A stretch of 64,000 bases of DNA from Solilutibacter silvestris (GTDB taxonomy: Bacteria; Pseudomonadota; Gammaproteobacteria; Xanthomonadales; Xanthomonadaceae): contig NZ_NPZB01000001.1 in assembly GCF_002895945.1 (NCBI RefSeq), positions 759,501 through 823,500 on the forward strand, in the 5' to 3' direction. Below, one piece after another: positions 53,700 through 63,056 of this stretch; the first letter of the stretch is position 1; each line of letters starts with the position of its first letter. The notes under the pieces are model-generated. The model was not told the DNA's origin. It saw only the letters and a program-made list of their open reading frames with translations, and searched no databases. Both the position numbers and the translations under genes were made by a program.

Positions 53700-54511
53700 C
53701 AATGTGCTTTGGTCGCGGCCCGTTGCGGGAAGATCAGGATGCACAGCACGATCGCAGCGAGCAGCGCCAGCGATCCACTGTAGCGGCTGAGTTCCAGGCC
53801 ACCCTTGGCATGCGGCTTGTCCATGAAATCGCCGACGACGGCGCCGAGTGGACGCGTCAGCACGAACGCCGACCAGAACAACGCGGTGCGCGAAATCTTG
53901 GTGGTGAAATACAGGAACGCGACGAGCAGCAGCAGGCCGCCAAAGATCGCCATGCCGCCGGTGTAGCCAAGCCCCTGCGTATCCGCCACCCAATCACCGA
54001 GCGCGGTGCCCAATGTTTGCGAGAAGGTGATGGTGAGCCAGTAGAACAGTTCCGAGCGGGTGTCGCGCACGCTGTCGACGGCGATCGTGCCGGTGCTGCG
54101 ATACCAGGTGAACAACGTCGCCAGCAGCAGCGCGAGCAACAGTGTCGAACCACCGGTGTAACCGATGCCGAGCGAGCGATCGGCGAAATCCGCCAGGGTG
54201 GTGCCGACCGTGGTGCTGGCGACGATGGCGAACCAGTACAGCCAGCGATTGAAACGCGGCGTGCGGATTTGCAACGCCACTGCCGCCGCGAAGACCGCCG
54301 CGAAGATACCGGTCCCGATCAGATAGCCAGGATGCCAGGCCGTGGCGCTGGCATTCGGGGTGGTTTCGCCCAGCCACGACATGGTGACCGCGTCGCCGCC
54401 AATTTCGCCGAGCGTGGTCGCGAGGATCTTGATGATCCAGAAGCCGAGGGTGATGGCGGGGACCTTGGCGATCCAGTCGGTCAGGGTGTCCTTGCGGTTG
54501 GCGTCGATCAT
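53699..54511 (-). CDS. COG4705-type multi-pass membrane protein
   Basis: A 270-residue protein with seven or so helices. Four GDWVAD/ADFADRS-like turns repeat: GGDAVTMSWLG, GTTLADFADRSLGIGYTGGS, GTALGDWVADTQGLGYTGGM and LGAVVGDFMDKPHAKGG. Internal repeats with Asp in the membrane suggest ion or substrate transport. The function is unknown to me. It is the first gene of the eight-gene minus-strand run that ends at the DegT gene. Confidence 0.75.
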   Translation of the reverse strand: MIDANRKDTLTDWIAKVPAITLGFWIIKILATTLGEIGGDAVTMSWLGETTPNASATAWHPGYLIGTGIFAAVFAAAVALQIRTPRFNRWLYWFAIVASTTVGTTLADFADRSLGIGYTGGSTLLLALLLATLFTWYRSTGTIAVDSVRDTRSELFYWLTITFSQTLGTALGDWVADTQGLGYTGGMAIFGGLLLLVAFLYFTTKISRTALFWSAFVLTRPLGAVVGDFMDKPHAKGGLELSRYSGSLALLAAIVLCILIFPQRAATKAH

Positions 54512-54612
54512 GGGCGGAACCGTGGCGGCGGAAAGCGCATATGTTGGGGCGCTGCGATGAAACGCGTGTTAAACAAAGCTTCAGGCACGAAATTCCTGCG
54601 TGTCAGAACATG

Positions 54613-55629
54613 TCAGAAGGCGTGATCGAAGCCCACTTCACCGGTCACCCCGAGCTGGTAGGCACTGACGCGACGCTCGAAGAAGTTGGTGAGTTCCTGC
54701 ACGTCCTGCAATTCCATGAAGGGCAGCGGATTGCGCACGCGGTAGCGCTTGTCCATGCCCAACCGGGCGAAATGGCTGTCGGCGCAGTGCTGCAGGTACT
54801 GGCGCATGTCGCGTTCGGAGATGCCGGCGACGCCGCCCGAGAGCACGTCGGCGGCGAACTGCATCTCGCACTCGATCGCTTCCTCCAGCATGTCGTAGAC
54901 CTGCTGCTTCATCGCGTCGTCGAACAGTTCCGGTTCCTCCCCGCGCACCGTGCGCACCGCTTCGAAGGCGAATTCCATGTGGCAGGACTCGTCGCGGAAC
55001 ACCCAGTTGGTGCCGGAGGCGAGGCCGGACAGCAAGCCGCGCGAACGGAAGTAATAGACGTAGGCGAACGCAGCGAAGAAGAACAGGCCTTCGATGCAAG
55101 CGGCGAAGCAAATCTGGTTGAGCAGGAATTGCCGGCGTTGCTCGCGCGTTTCGATGCGATCGAGTTGCTGGATCGAGTCGATCCACTTGAAACAGAACCC
55201 GGCTTTCTTGCGGATCGACGGGATGTTCTCGATCGCGGCGAAGGCGCGCACGCGTTCCGCCGGGTCGGGCAGGTAGTTGTCGAGCAGGGTGAGGTAGAAC
55301 TGTACGTGCAGCGCTTCCTCGTACAATTGGCGCGACAGGTACATCCGCGCTTCCGGCGCGTTGAGGTGCTTGTAGAGGTTGAGGACCAGGTTGTTGGAGA
55401 CGATCGAATCGCCGGTGGCGAAGAACGCCACGAGCCGGTGGATCAGGTGGCGATCGGCCGGCGACATCTTGGCGTGGAGGTCGCTGATGTCGATCTGGAA
55501 ATCGATCTCCTCCACCGTCCAGGTGTTGCGCACGGCGTTGCGGTACATCTCGTAGAACTGCGGATAGCGCATCGGCCGCAGCGTCAGCTCGAAGCCGGGA
55601 TCGAGCAGGCGGGACATGCGGGCGTTCAC
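54613..55629 (-). CDS. nrdB: Ribonucleoside-diphosphate reductase, beta subunit (class Ia)
   Basis: Houses the diiron-tyrosyl radical cofactor. It has 338 residues. The EExxH metal ligands are in QLYEEALHVQFY and the second Glu/His pair in FRDESCHMEFAFEA. It is full length. GTG 55629 overlaps the nrdA stop (GTGA), so subunit ratio is probably set by translational coupling; ATG 55617 is an alternative. The gene ends with QLGVTGEVGFDHAF. Confidence 0.95.
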   Translation of the reverse strand: MNARMSRLLDPGFELTLRPMRYPQFYEMYRNAVRNTWTVEEIDFQIDISDLHAKMSPADRHLIHRLVAFFATGDSIVSNNLVLNLYKHLNAPEARMYLSRQLYEEALHVQFYLTLLDNYLPDPAERVRAFAAIENIPSIRKKAGFCFKWIDSIQQLDRIETREQRRQFLLNQICFAACIEGLFFFAAFAYVYYFRSRGLLSGLASGTNWVFRDESCHMEFAFEAVRTVRGEEPELFDDAMKQQVYDMLEEAIECEMQFAADVLSGGVAGISERDMRQYLQHCADSHFARLGMDKRYRVRNPLPFMELQDVQELTNFFERRVSAYQLGVTGEVGFDHAF

Positions 55630-58034
55630 TGGCAGGCCTCGCACGATTCCGGATTCTCCAGCGAACACGACACCGCTTCGGTTTCAGTCGGGGTGACGCT
55701 GCTCACCGTGGTCTTGGCGATGCGCGTCGCCGGGCGCGAGCGCAGGTAGTAGGTGGTCTTGATGCCGCGCTTCCACGCATACATGTACATCGACGACAAC
55801 GCGCCGATGTTCGGGCTTTCCAGGAACAGGTTGAGCGAGGCCGATTGGTCGATGAAGGCGCCGCGATCCGCCGCCATGTCGATCAGGCTGCGCATCGGCA
55901 GCTCCCACGCGGTGCGATAGATCTCACGCAGCGTTTCCGGAATCGCCTCGATGCCCTGGACCGAACCTTCCGCCAGCTTGATCGCGTCGCGCATCTCCGG
56001 CGTCCACAGCCCGAGCTTCTTCAACTCGTCGACCAGATAGCGATTCACCTGGAGGAAATCGCCGGACAGCGTTTCACGCTTGAACAGGTTGCTCACCTGC
56101 GGTTCCACGCATTCGTAACAGCCGGCGATCGAGGCGATGGTCGCGGTCGGCGCGATCGCGATCAGCAGCGAATTGCGCAAACCGTGTTCGCGAATGCGCG
56201 CGCGCAAGGCGTCCCAGCGTTCCAGGTGTTCCGGCTGCACATTCCAGGCGTCGAACTGCAATTCGCCGAGCGCGGCGCGGGTGTCGGCGAATGAAGGGTG
56301 CGCGCCCTTGGCGATCGCCAGTTCGCAGGAGGCATCCAGTGCGTGGAAATAGATCGTCTCGGCGATCCGGCGCGACAGCACGCGCGCCTCATCGGAATCG
56401 AACGGCAGGCGCATGCGGAAGAACACGTCCTGCAGGCCCATGCAGCCGAGCCCGACCGGTCGCCAGCGCAGGTTGCCGCGACGTGCTGGTTCGATCGGAT
56501 AGAAGTTGAGATCGATCACGCGATCGAGTTGCGCCACCGCCTGCCGCACGGTTTCGCCGAGCTTGGTGAAATCGAATTCGCCGTCCGCGTCGAAATGGCG
56601 CGAGAGATTGATCGAGCCGAGATTGCACACCGCGGTTTCCTCGGCCGATGTCACTTCGAGGATTTCGGTGCAGAGATTGGACAGGTGGATCACGTTGCGT
56701 TCGCGCAGCGTCTGGTTGCTGGCGCGATTGCACTTGTCCTTGAAGGTGATCCAGCCGTTGCCGGTTTCGGCCAGCGTGCGCATCATCCGCGCATAGAGCT
56801 TGCGCGCCGGGATCGTCTTCAGCGCCTTGCCCTGCGCTTCGGCCTGCAGATAGGCGGCGTTGAACGCCTCATTGTGGAGGTCGACCAGCTCCGGCACGGT
56901 GGCGGGATCGAACAGCGACCATTCCTGGTCGGCTTCGACGCGCTGCATGAACAGGTCTGGCACCCAGTTGGCGAGATTCAGGTTATGGGTGCGACGCGCC
57001 TCGTCGCCGGTGTTGTCGCGCAGTTCGAGGAAATCCTCGATGTCGGCGTGCCATGTTTCCAGATAGACGCAGGCCGCGCCCTTGCGCTTGCCGCCCTGGT
57101 TTACCGCCATCACCGACGAATCCAGCGTCTTCAGCCACGGAACAATGCCGTTGGAATGGCCGTTGGTGGAACGGATCAGCGCGCCACGCGCACGCACGCG
57201 GCTGTAGGCGACGCCAATGCCGCCGCTGAATTTCGACAACTGCGCGATCTCGCCGTAGCGCGCGTAGATCGATTCCAGTGTGTCCTGTGGCGAATCGAGC
57301 AGGAAGCACGACGACAGTTGCTCGTGGCGCGTGCCGGAATTGAACAGCGTCGGCGAACTCGGGATGTATTCCAGCGCGCTCATCGTCTGGTACAGCGCCA
57401 GCGCTTCGGGCACGTCTTCGCTCAGTGCGCAGGCGATGCGCAGGAAGAACTGCTGCGGCGTCTCGATCACCTTGCGGTTGTGCGGATGACGCAACAGATA
57501 GCGGTCGTACAACGTGCGCAGGCCGAAGTATTCGAAGTGGCGATCCTGCGTCGCGTCGATGGCGTCGTTGAGCTTGCGGGCATTGGCCTGCACGAAGTCG
57601 AGCAGGCGGTCGTTGATCAACCCGACTTCGTGGCCGCGCATCACCGATTGCGAGAACGCGTGGATTTCCTGTCCCGCAACTTCCTTGGCGATGGCGTTGG
57701 CGAGCAAGCGTGCGGCCAGCTTGCCGTATTCCGGTTCCTCGCCCGTCAACAGCGCCGCGGTGCGGATCGACAGTTCGTCCAGCTCGCGCGTGGTCGCGCC
57801 GTCGTACAAACCGGAAATCGTGCGCGTCGCCACCCGCATCGGATCGATCGCGTACAGGCCTTCGCAGCAGCGCTGGATCGCCTGGACGATCTTGTTGAGA
57901 TCGACCGACTGGCGCACGCCGTTGCGCTTGGTCACCATCATCGCCAATGCGTTGTGTGGTGGCGTCAGCGCGAATTGCGGATCACGGGAGGCGCGGCTTT
58001 CGACAGCCGCTTCGGACAACAGGGATTCGGACAT
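55626..58034 (-). CDS. nrdA: Ribonucleoside-diphosphate reductase, alpha subunit (class Ia)
   Basis: Reduces NDPs to dNDPs. It has 802 residues. The N-terminal ATP-cone (about 30-120, VTKRNGVRQSVDLNKIVQAI) gives dATP feedback. Active-site segments LSSCFLLDSPQDTLESIY, CNLGSINLSRHF, the YECVEPQVSNLFKRETLSGD loop and a C-terminal Cys pair (ESCEACQ) are present. It is preceded by a 350-base leader carrying a cobalamin riboswitch and, at the promoter, an NrdR box, so it is doubly regulated. ATG 58034 is the start. Confidence 0.96.
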   Translation of the reverse strand: MSESLLSEAAVESRASRDPQFALTPPHNALAMMVTKRNGVRQSVDLNKIVQAIQRCCEGLYAIDPMRVATRTISGLYDGATTRELDELSIRTAALLTGEEPEYGKLAARLLANAIAKEVAGQEIHAFSQSVMRGHEVGLINDRLLDFVQANARKLNDAIDATQDRHFEYFGLRTLYDRYLLRHPHNRKVIETPQQFFLRIACALSEDVPEALALYQTMSALEYIPSSPTLFNSGTRHEQLSSCFLLDSPQDTLESIYARYGEIAQLSKFSGGIGVAYSRVRARGALIRSTNGHSNGIVPWLKTLDSSVMAVNQGGKRKGAACVYLETWHADIEDFLELRDNTGDEARRTHNLNLANWVPDLFMQRVEADQEWSLFDPATVPELVDLHNEAFNAAYLQAEAQGKALKTIPARKLYARMMRTLAETGNGWITFKDKCNRASNQTLRERNVIHLSNLCTEILEVTSAEETAVCNLGSINLSRHFDADGEFDFTKLGETVRQAVAQLDRVIDLNFYPIEPARRGNLRWRPVGLGCMGLQDVFFRMRLPFDSDEARVLSRRIAETIYFHALDASCELAIAKGAHPSFADTRAALGELQFDAWNVQPEHLERWDALRARIREHGLRNSLLIAIAPTATIASIAGCYECVEPQVSNLFKRETLSGDFLQVNRYLVDELKKLGLWTPEMRDAIKLAEGSVQGIEAIPETLREIYRTAWELPMRSLIDMAADRGAFIDQSASLNLFLESPNIGALSSMYMYAWKRGIKTTYYLRSRPATRIAKTTVSSVTPTETEAVSCSLENPESCEACQ

Positions 58035-58206
58035 GGCGTCGCTCTCATCGAACGCACGGGCGCATGGCCATCCCGCGTGGCCAGGCGACGAGAGGAATCG
58101 ACGGAAGATGGGCCACGAATGGCGCGCCATCTTTCGCGGCGACGCCCCCTCGGGCGGCGGATTGCTCCGCATGCCGACACCGCACGAGCGTGCATGACGC
58201 GCGGCT

Positions 58207-58387
58207 GTCGGCAGGTCTTCGGACTTACGGGCACGAAGCGCGGGCGCTTCTCCTAACCGTCGCTTCCCGGATCGCTCCAGTGCATGTGACGGGTTCGTTC
58301 CCGATTACCGCTGCGGGGCAGTGCCGGAGTTGGCCCGAAGGCCGCACCGACTTCCCTTTTCATCCGACGCCATCGCCGGAACCGACG
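58207..58387 (-). promoter_or_regulatory. Cobalamin (AdoCbl) riboswitch in the nrdA leader
   Basis: On the reverse strand the conserved elements occur in order. GTCGG pairs with the final CCGAC (P1). GATGAAAAGGGAAGTCGGTG is the invariant AAGGGAA region. CACTGCCCCGCAGCGGTAA follows, then the L5 region with CACTGG and GGGAAG, and finally GTAAGTCCGAAGACCTGCC. This matches the B12-element layout of the E. coli btuB leader. The predicted transcript start falls at its 5' edge. The remaining 172-base stretch to nrdA (58035-58206) is GC-rich and presumably the expression platform; I see no clear U-tract terminator there, so ribosome-site control is likelier. Confidence 0.92.
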
Positions 58388-58388
58388 A

Positions 58389-58404
58389 CCACAACATATT
58401 GTGG
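58389..58404. promoter_or_regulatory. NrdR box overlapping the nrdA -10
   Basis: The 16-base palindrome CCACAACATATTGTGG matches 13 of 16 positions of the NrdR consensus as I recall it (acaCwAtATaTwGtgt) and covers the -10 hexamer. NrdR boxes usually come in pairs 31-32 bases apart; a weak half-match (ACACCACAT at 58421-58429) starts 32 bases away. Binding here would block the nrdAB promoter. Confidence 0.75.
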
Positions 58405-58421
58405 ACAAGTCGCCCTGTCAA
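58393..58421 (-). promoter_or_regulatory. Sigma70 promoter of nrdAB
   Basis: On the reverse strand, a perfect -35 TTGACA (58421-58416), a 17-base spacer and a -10 TATGTT (58398-58393). It predicts transcription start at about 58386, exactly where the riboswitch begins. Confidence 0.8.
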
Positions 58422-58457
58422 CACCACATGGCGATGCCGTGCAGCGCGGCTGCGGCA

Positions 58458-59135
58458 TCAGGAGGCCTTGTTCTTGTCCGCAGCGATCTGGCGCAGGGCT
58501 TGCTCGAACACTTCCACCGGCTGGCCGCCGGAAATCAACTGCTGCTGGTCGATGATGAACGCCGGCACCGACTGGATGCCGAGCCCGGTCCAGAAGCGTT
58601 CCGCCTCGCGCGTGGCGGCGGCGTATTCGTTCGAGGCGAGGATCGCTCGCGCGCGATCAGCGGGCAGGCCGACGCTTTCGGCGATGCGCACCAGCGTGTC
58701 GTGATCGGAGATGTTCTTGCCTTCGCTGAAATAGGCACGCAACAAAGCGCGCTTGAGTTCGAGTTGATGCCCGGCGGATTCCGCCCAATGCAGCAGGCGA
58801 TGGGTATCGAAGGTGTTCCAGATGCGGCTGCGTGCGTCCATGTCGAAAGTGAAACCGAGCGCTGCGCCACGCGCACGGATCGCTTCCTGGCTCTCGGCGA
58901 ACTGCGCGCGTGTCATTCCGTATTTCTGCTGCAGGTGTTCGAAGATGTCCTGGCCTTCCGCCCCGAGTTGCGAATTCAATTCGAACGGCTGGAAATGCAG
59001 TTCCGCTGCGATCTCCCCATCGAGCCGCGCCAATGCCTGCGTCAGCGACGCAAGTCCTATCGCGCACCAAGGGCAGACCACGTCGGAGACGATGTCGATG
59101 CGGAGGGGAGTGGGGGTGTTGGCTGGCGTGGTCAT
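58458..59135 (-). CDS. DsbA-family oxidoreductase, FrnE type
   Basis: A 225-residue thioredoxin-fold protein without signal peptide. The CPWC active site is in [15 protein letters not shown] near the N-terminus, and the C-terminal [20 protein letters not shown] has the cis-Pro loop. Cytosolic FrnE proteins are disulfide isomerases linked to oxidative stress. ATG 59135 is preferred, since it gives [14 protein letters not shown]. It is divergent from the gnd-like gene. Confidence 0.9.
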   Translation of the reverse strand: MTTPANTPTPLRIDIVSDVVCPWCAIGLASLTQALARLDGEIAAELHFQPFELNSQLGAEGQDIFEHLQQKYGMTRAQFAESQEAIRARGAALGFTFDMDARSRIWNTFDTHRLLHWAESAGHQLELKRALLRAYFSEGKNISDHDTLVRIAESVGLPADRARAILASNEYAAATREAERFWTGLGIQSVPAFIIDQQQLISGGQPVEVFEQALRQIAADKNKAS

Positions 59136-59237
59136 CAGGTCTTCCCGGTTGCGGAAAATGCCGACAGGGTACTCCTGCCCAAGGCAGGAGGTCAGCGACA
59201 CGGGCATGATGGTGCGACTCAGGCGGGAGACGCGGAC

Positions 59238-60257
59238 ATGCAGCTTGGAATGATCGGCCTCGGCCGAATGGGGGCGAACATGGTGCGCCGTCTTTTAGCG
59301 GGTGGTCATCAATGCGTCGTCTACGACCGCTCGCCCGACGCGGTTCAAGCGCTCGTCAAGGAAGGCGCGGTGGGCGCGGCCTCGTTGAACGAGTTCGCGC
59401 GATCACTGACAAAACCACGGGCCATCTGGCTGATGGTGCCGGCGGGTGCGGTCGACGACACCATCGCCGAGTTGCTGCCCGATCTCGAGCCGGGTGACAT
59501 CCTGATCGATGGCGGCAATTCCTATTACATCGACGACATTCGTCGCGCCAGCATGCTGGCAGCACGGGGCATCCACTATGTCGATGTCGGGACCAGTGGT
59601 GGTGTCTGGGGATTGGAGCGCGGCTATTGCCTGATGATCGGCGGCGAATCGGATGTGGTGACGCATCTCGATCCGATCTTCGCAACGCTGGCGCCGGGCC
59701 GCGGCGATATCGCACGTACCGCAGGACGCGAGCACGCGAGTGGTACCGCCGAAAACGGCTATCTGCATTGCGGTCCCAGTGGTGCCGGCCACTTCGTCAA
59801 GATGGTGCACAACGGCATCGAGTACGGCCTGATGGCGGCCTATGCGGAAGGGCTTGCCGTGCTCAAGGGCGCCAACATCGGCAACACGGGTGACACGATC
59901 GATGCCGAGACGACACCACTGCGCGATCCCGAACATTATCGATACGATCTGAACCTGGCGGACATCACCGAGGTCTGGCGCCGCGGCAGCGTCGTCACCT
60001 CATGGCTGCTCGATCTATCGGCGGCAGCGTTGATGAAGGATCCGGGCCTGTCGAATTTCGCCGGTCGCGTTTCGGATTCCGGCGAGGGCCGCTGGACCGT
60101 CAAGGCCGCCATCGATGAAGGCGTGCCGGCGCCCGTGTTGTCATCCGCCCTCTACGAGCGTTTCAGCTCGCGCGGCAACGCCGATTTTGCCGACAAACTG
60201 CTGTCGGCGATGCGCTACGAATTCGGCGGGCATCTCGAAAAGCCCGCGGGCTCATAG
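59238..60257 (+). CDS. 6-phosphogluconate dehydrogenase (short, Gnd-type)
   Basis: A 339-residue NAD(P)-binding protein. The Rossmann loop [17 protein letters not shown] is at about 4-20, [10 protein letters not shown] at about 92, the catalytic [19 protein letters not shown] region at about 117, and [20 protein letters not shown] at about 176. This is the short decarboxylating family (GndA/YqeC type), often NAD-linked, which oxidises 6-phosphogluconate to ribulose-5-phosphate. GGGAG precedes ATG 59238. It ends overlapping the convergent GNAT gene. Confidence 0.9.
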   Translation: MQLGMIGLGRMGANMVRRLLAGGHQCVVYDRSPDAVQALVKEGAVGAASLNEFARSLTKPRAIWLMVPAGAVDDTIAELLPDLEPGDILIDGGNSYYIDDIRRASMLAARGIHYVDVGTSGGVWGLERGYCLMIGGESDVVTHLDPIFATLAPGRGDIARTAGREHASGTAENGYLHCGPSGAGHFVKMVHNGIEYGLMAAYAEGLAVLKGANIGNTGDTIDAETTPLRDPEHYRYDLNLADITEVWRRGSVVTSWLLDLSAAALMKDPGLSNFAGRVSDSGEGRWTVKAAIDEGVPAPVLSSALYERFSSRGNADFADKLLSAMRYEFGGHLEKPAGS

Positions 60258-60737
60258 TCGATCGCGATAGCGCATCGCCACGTCACAGCGTTGGTAACGC
60301 GCGCCGTAGCGTTCCATGATCTGCGCATCGTGGTGGAAGCCGAGTTTCTCGTAGAGATGGATCGCCGGCGCGCATTTGGAATTCGTCAGCAGGTACAGCG
60401 GCTCCGCCTTCAGGACCGCTGCACGTTCGATGACGGCTGACAACAGGAACTCGCCTGCCTTTTGGCCACGCACCGATTCCAGTACGCCCATCTTCGTCAG
60501 TTCATAGCTGGTCGGGCCGGTCTTCTGGAGCGCGCAAGTTCCCACGATACCCAGCGACGCGTGTTCGACGAACAGGATCACTCCACCCGGCTGGATGATT
60601 TTCGTCCCCGGGTTGTCGAGGACTTCGCGATCCGTGTCCTCCAGGCGGAACATGGAACTGATCCATTCGGCGTTGATGTCGCGGAAATGCGGCGCCAGTG
60701 CGTCGCTGTACTCACGGATGGCCAGGGCGTTGTTCAT
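60252..60737 (-). CDS. GNAT family N-acetyltransferase
   Basis: A 161-residue acetyltransferase. [20 protein letters not shown] is the acetyl-CoA pyrophosphate loop (Q/RxxGx), [20 protein letters not shown] the C-terminal fold. The substrate is unknown. ATG 60737 lies seven bases after the pseudouridine synthase stop; ATG 60752, which would overlap that stop, is possible. The 3' end overlaps the gnd-like gene by six bases. Confidence 0.85.
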   Translation of the reverse strand: MNNALAIREYSDALAPHFRDINAEWISSMFRLEDTDREVLDNPGTKIIQPGGVILFVEHASLGIVGTCALQKTGPTSYELTKMGVLESVRGQKAGEFLLSAVIERAAVLKAEPLYLLTNSKCAPAIHLYEKLGFHHDAQIMERYGARYQRCDVAMRYRDRL

Positions 60738-60744
60738 AGTGATG

Positions 60745-61653
60745 TCAGGCATGGAAAAGGGGGAATCCGCGGAGCCGAAAGCCACTGGTGTAGCTGCGCT
60801 CCACGCCGCTGAGGGGATCGATGAAGGTCAGGTGCTTCGCCAGCAATTGCAGTGGAGCCGAGTAATCGCCTGCTTCGCGATGGTGTAGTGACGGATAGAC
60901 GTTGTCGTTGGCAATCGGTGCGCCCATTGCCGCCATGTGCACGCGCAACTGGTGCTTGCGGCCGGTGATGGGCGTCAATGCATATCGCCAGTATTCGTTG
61001 CCGCGTTCGATGACCTCGATCCGGGTTTCGCTGTTCGCCGGGCCTTCGATCTCCTGCATGCGGAAAAACGGGTCGCCAGTGACGATGCGACTGGTGCGGA
61101 TGCATGGAAATTCGACATCAGGCAATGCCGCTGCGATCGCCTCATAACTCTTGTTGATCCGTCGCTCGCGAAACAGCGCCTGATAGCGCGCGCGGCTGCC
61201 TGGATTGGCCGAGAACAACACCAATCCGGCGGTGTCGCGATCGATCCGGTGCAGCGGCGCCAAGGCATCGTTTCCGGTACGGCGAATCAACCGGCCCAAC
61301 AGGGTTTCATGGACATGCGCGCCGGCAGGCGTGACCGGCAGGAAATGCGGTTTATCCACCACCAGCAAGTCGGGATCTTCATGCAGCACGACTTCGTCGA
61401 ATGGAATCGGCGCCTCGTCGGGAACTTCACGGTAATAGTGGACTTCGAGGCCGACGCGATACGGCGTTTCCGGCGTCAACGATCGCCCGTCGCTGTCGAC
61501 AACCCGGTCGCGTGCCATGCGTTCCACCCATTGCGCGCGCGGCACTGAAGAAAACCGTTCGCATAGGCAATCGAGCACCGTCAGCCACGCGCCCGTTGGC
61601 AGCTGCAACGTGCTCGCAGCGAGGCCATCGATGTTGGGCGGGCGGTTGCGCAT
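60745..61653 (-). CDS. RluA-family pseudouridine synthase
   Basis: A 302-residue enzyme. LHRIDRDTAGLVLFSANPGS is the catalytic motif with its Asp. LVVDKPHFLPVTPAG and ITGRKHQLRVHMAAMGAPIA are the other RluA blocks. There is no S4 domain at the N-terminus. The target RNA position cannot be predicted. ATG 61653 (MRNRPPNIDG) is chosen. Confidence 0.9.
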   Translation of the reverse strand: MRNRPPNIDGLAASTLQLPTGAWLTVLDCLCERFSSVPRAQWVERMARDRVVDSDGRSLTPETPYRVGLEVHYYREVPDEAPIPFDEVVLHEDPDLLVVDKPHFLPVTPAGAHVHETLLGRLIRRTGNDALAPLHRIDRDTAGLVLFSANPGSRARYQALFRERRINKSYEAIAAALPDVEFPCIRTSRIVTGDPFFRMQEIEGPANSETRIEVIERGNEYWRYALTPITGRKHQLRVHMAAMGAPIANDNVYPSLHHREAGDYSAPLQLLAKHLTFIDPLSGVERSYTSGFRLRGFPLFHA

Positions 61654-61690
61654 GGGGCCAGTTTGCCACGAGCATCTGCCGATGCCTGGT

Positions 61691-62902
61691 TCATCGATTG
61701 AACCCGAACAGTTCGGCCAATGGATGCGGCTTTGCCTCGATGGTGGCGCGAACGATTGCGGCACCGAGCATGGAATAGACCGTGCCATTCCCACCGTAGC
61801 CCATGGCGAAGATGACGCGTTTCCCATATCGGGAGTTGATTCCGAAGTAGGGCAGGCCGTCCTCTGTTTCCGCAAATGTTCCGGCCCAGCAGAACGACGG
61901 CTGCAAATGCGGCGCCAGTCGGGGAAACAAGGCAGCGAGTCGGCGCAGCAATTTCCCGGTCTTCATCGCCACCCTGGCATCGCGTCTGGCAGGAATGTCG
62001 ATGTCATCATCTTCCCCGCCCGCCACCAGGCGATGGTCACCTGTCGTCCGCAGGTAGATGTAGGGACGTGCCGACTCCCACACCAGAGTGGTTTCCAGGA
62101 CCCCAAGCGCTTCGACGGGAATGGGTTCGGTCACGAAGGCATAGCTGCTCCTGTTCTTCGCAAGCGGGCGAGCAAGGAATCCCTCGCTCTCATAGCCAGC
62201 CGCGATCACCGCGTGCTTGCAATGGATAACGGCGCCATTCGAGGTGCGCAGCTCGACATGACGCGGGTGGACATCCAGTGCTTCCACACGGGTATGGTCG
62301 TGGATGGCAGCGCCTTGGTTGGCCAAGCGCCCCAGCAGTCGGTAGGTGAGGCGATAGGGGTCCACGCGTGCCGCCTTCGCCGACAGGATCGCGCAAGGCG
62401 CGTGGATTCCGGAAAACTCCAGCAACGAGGGTGCGTCCAGCCATGTGACATCGATGCCGTATTGCGCTCGCAGCTGGCACTCCCGCTCAAGGGCTTTCCG
62501 GTGACGCGGGCGGCTGGCGAAATAAAGGCTCTGCATCGGCTGGAACTCGACATCGCGCAGCGAGCGTGCCACGTCCCCGATCTGGTCTATCGCGTCCACG
62601 CACGACCCGTAGGCAAGCGCGGCGTTCGCCACTCCGAATGCCTTGGCCAGATCCGTCATGTGCGTATCGATTTCGTATTGCAGCAGGGCGGTGCTGGCGC
62701 AGGTGCTTCCCCAGCCGACATCCCGCTGATCCAGCACGGCGACTTCATGGCCATGCTCGACCAGGTCATGGGCGACCAGGGCGCCCGTCACTCCCGCGCC
62801 GATGATTGCGACATCACAGCGAAGGTCTTGTTCCAAAGGGGGAAATGCACGCAGCAAACCGTTCTTGATCGCCCAGTACGGGTAACCGCTCTTGAGATCC
62901 AT
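61691..62902 (-). CDS. FAD-dependent oxidoreductase (DAO family)
   Basis: A 403-residue flavoprotein. The dinucleotide motif VAIIGAGVTGALVAHDLVEH lies near residue 30, ASTALLQYEID further on, and FAMGYGGNGTVYS at the C-terminus. These are typical of D-amino-acid-oxidase-like enzymes that act on amines or amino acids. The preferred ATG 62902 gives MDLKSGYPYWAIKNG; ATG 62953 would add 17 residues. The substrate is unknown. Confidence 0.85.
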   Translation of the reverse strand: MDLKSGYPYWAIKNGLLRAFPPLEQDLRCDVAIIGAGVTGALVAHDLVEHGHEVAVLDQRDVGWGSTCASTALLQYEIDTHMTDLAKAFGVANAALAYGSCVDAIDQIGDVARSLRDVEFQPMQSLYFASRPRHRKALERECQLRAQYGIDVTWLDAPSLLEFSGIHAPCAILSAKAARVDPYRLTYRLLGRLANQGAAIHDHTRVEALDVHPRHVELRTSNGAVIHCKHAVIAAGYESEGFLARPLAKNRSSYAFVTEPIPVEALGVLETTLVWESARPYIYLRTTGDHRLVAGGEDDDIDIPARRDARVAMKTGKLLRRLAALFPRLAPHLQPSFCWAGTFAETEDGLPYFGINSRYGKRVIFAMGYGGNGTVYSMLGAAIVRATIEAKPHPLAELFGFNR

Positions 62903-63056
62903 CGGTTGCGGCCCGATGCGATGCACGATTCCAGCCGGCAAGGGAATTGCCATGACAATCGCACGAGTCTTGTCGACAACAGTTGAAATCCATGGTCGCA
63001 CGCTCTGTTGCGCTGCGGTTCAGGCACTTCTGTCGGGTTCAGCCACCGCGCGTACC

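Noticed and set aside
56298-58256. A 652-codon plus-strand frame over nrdA and its leader.
   Set aside because: It covers nrdA and the riboswitch in antisense and has only low-complexity composition.
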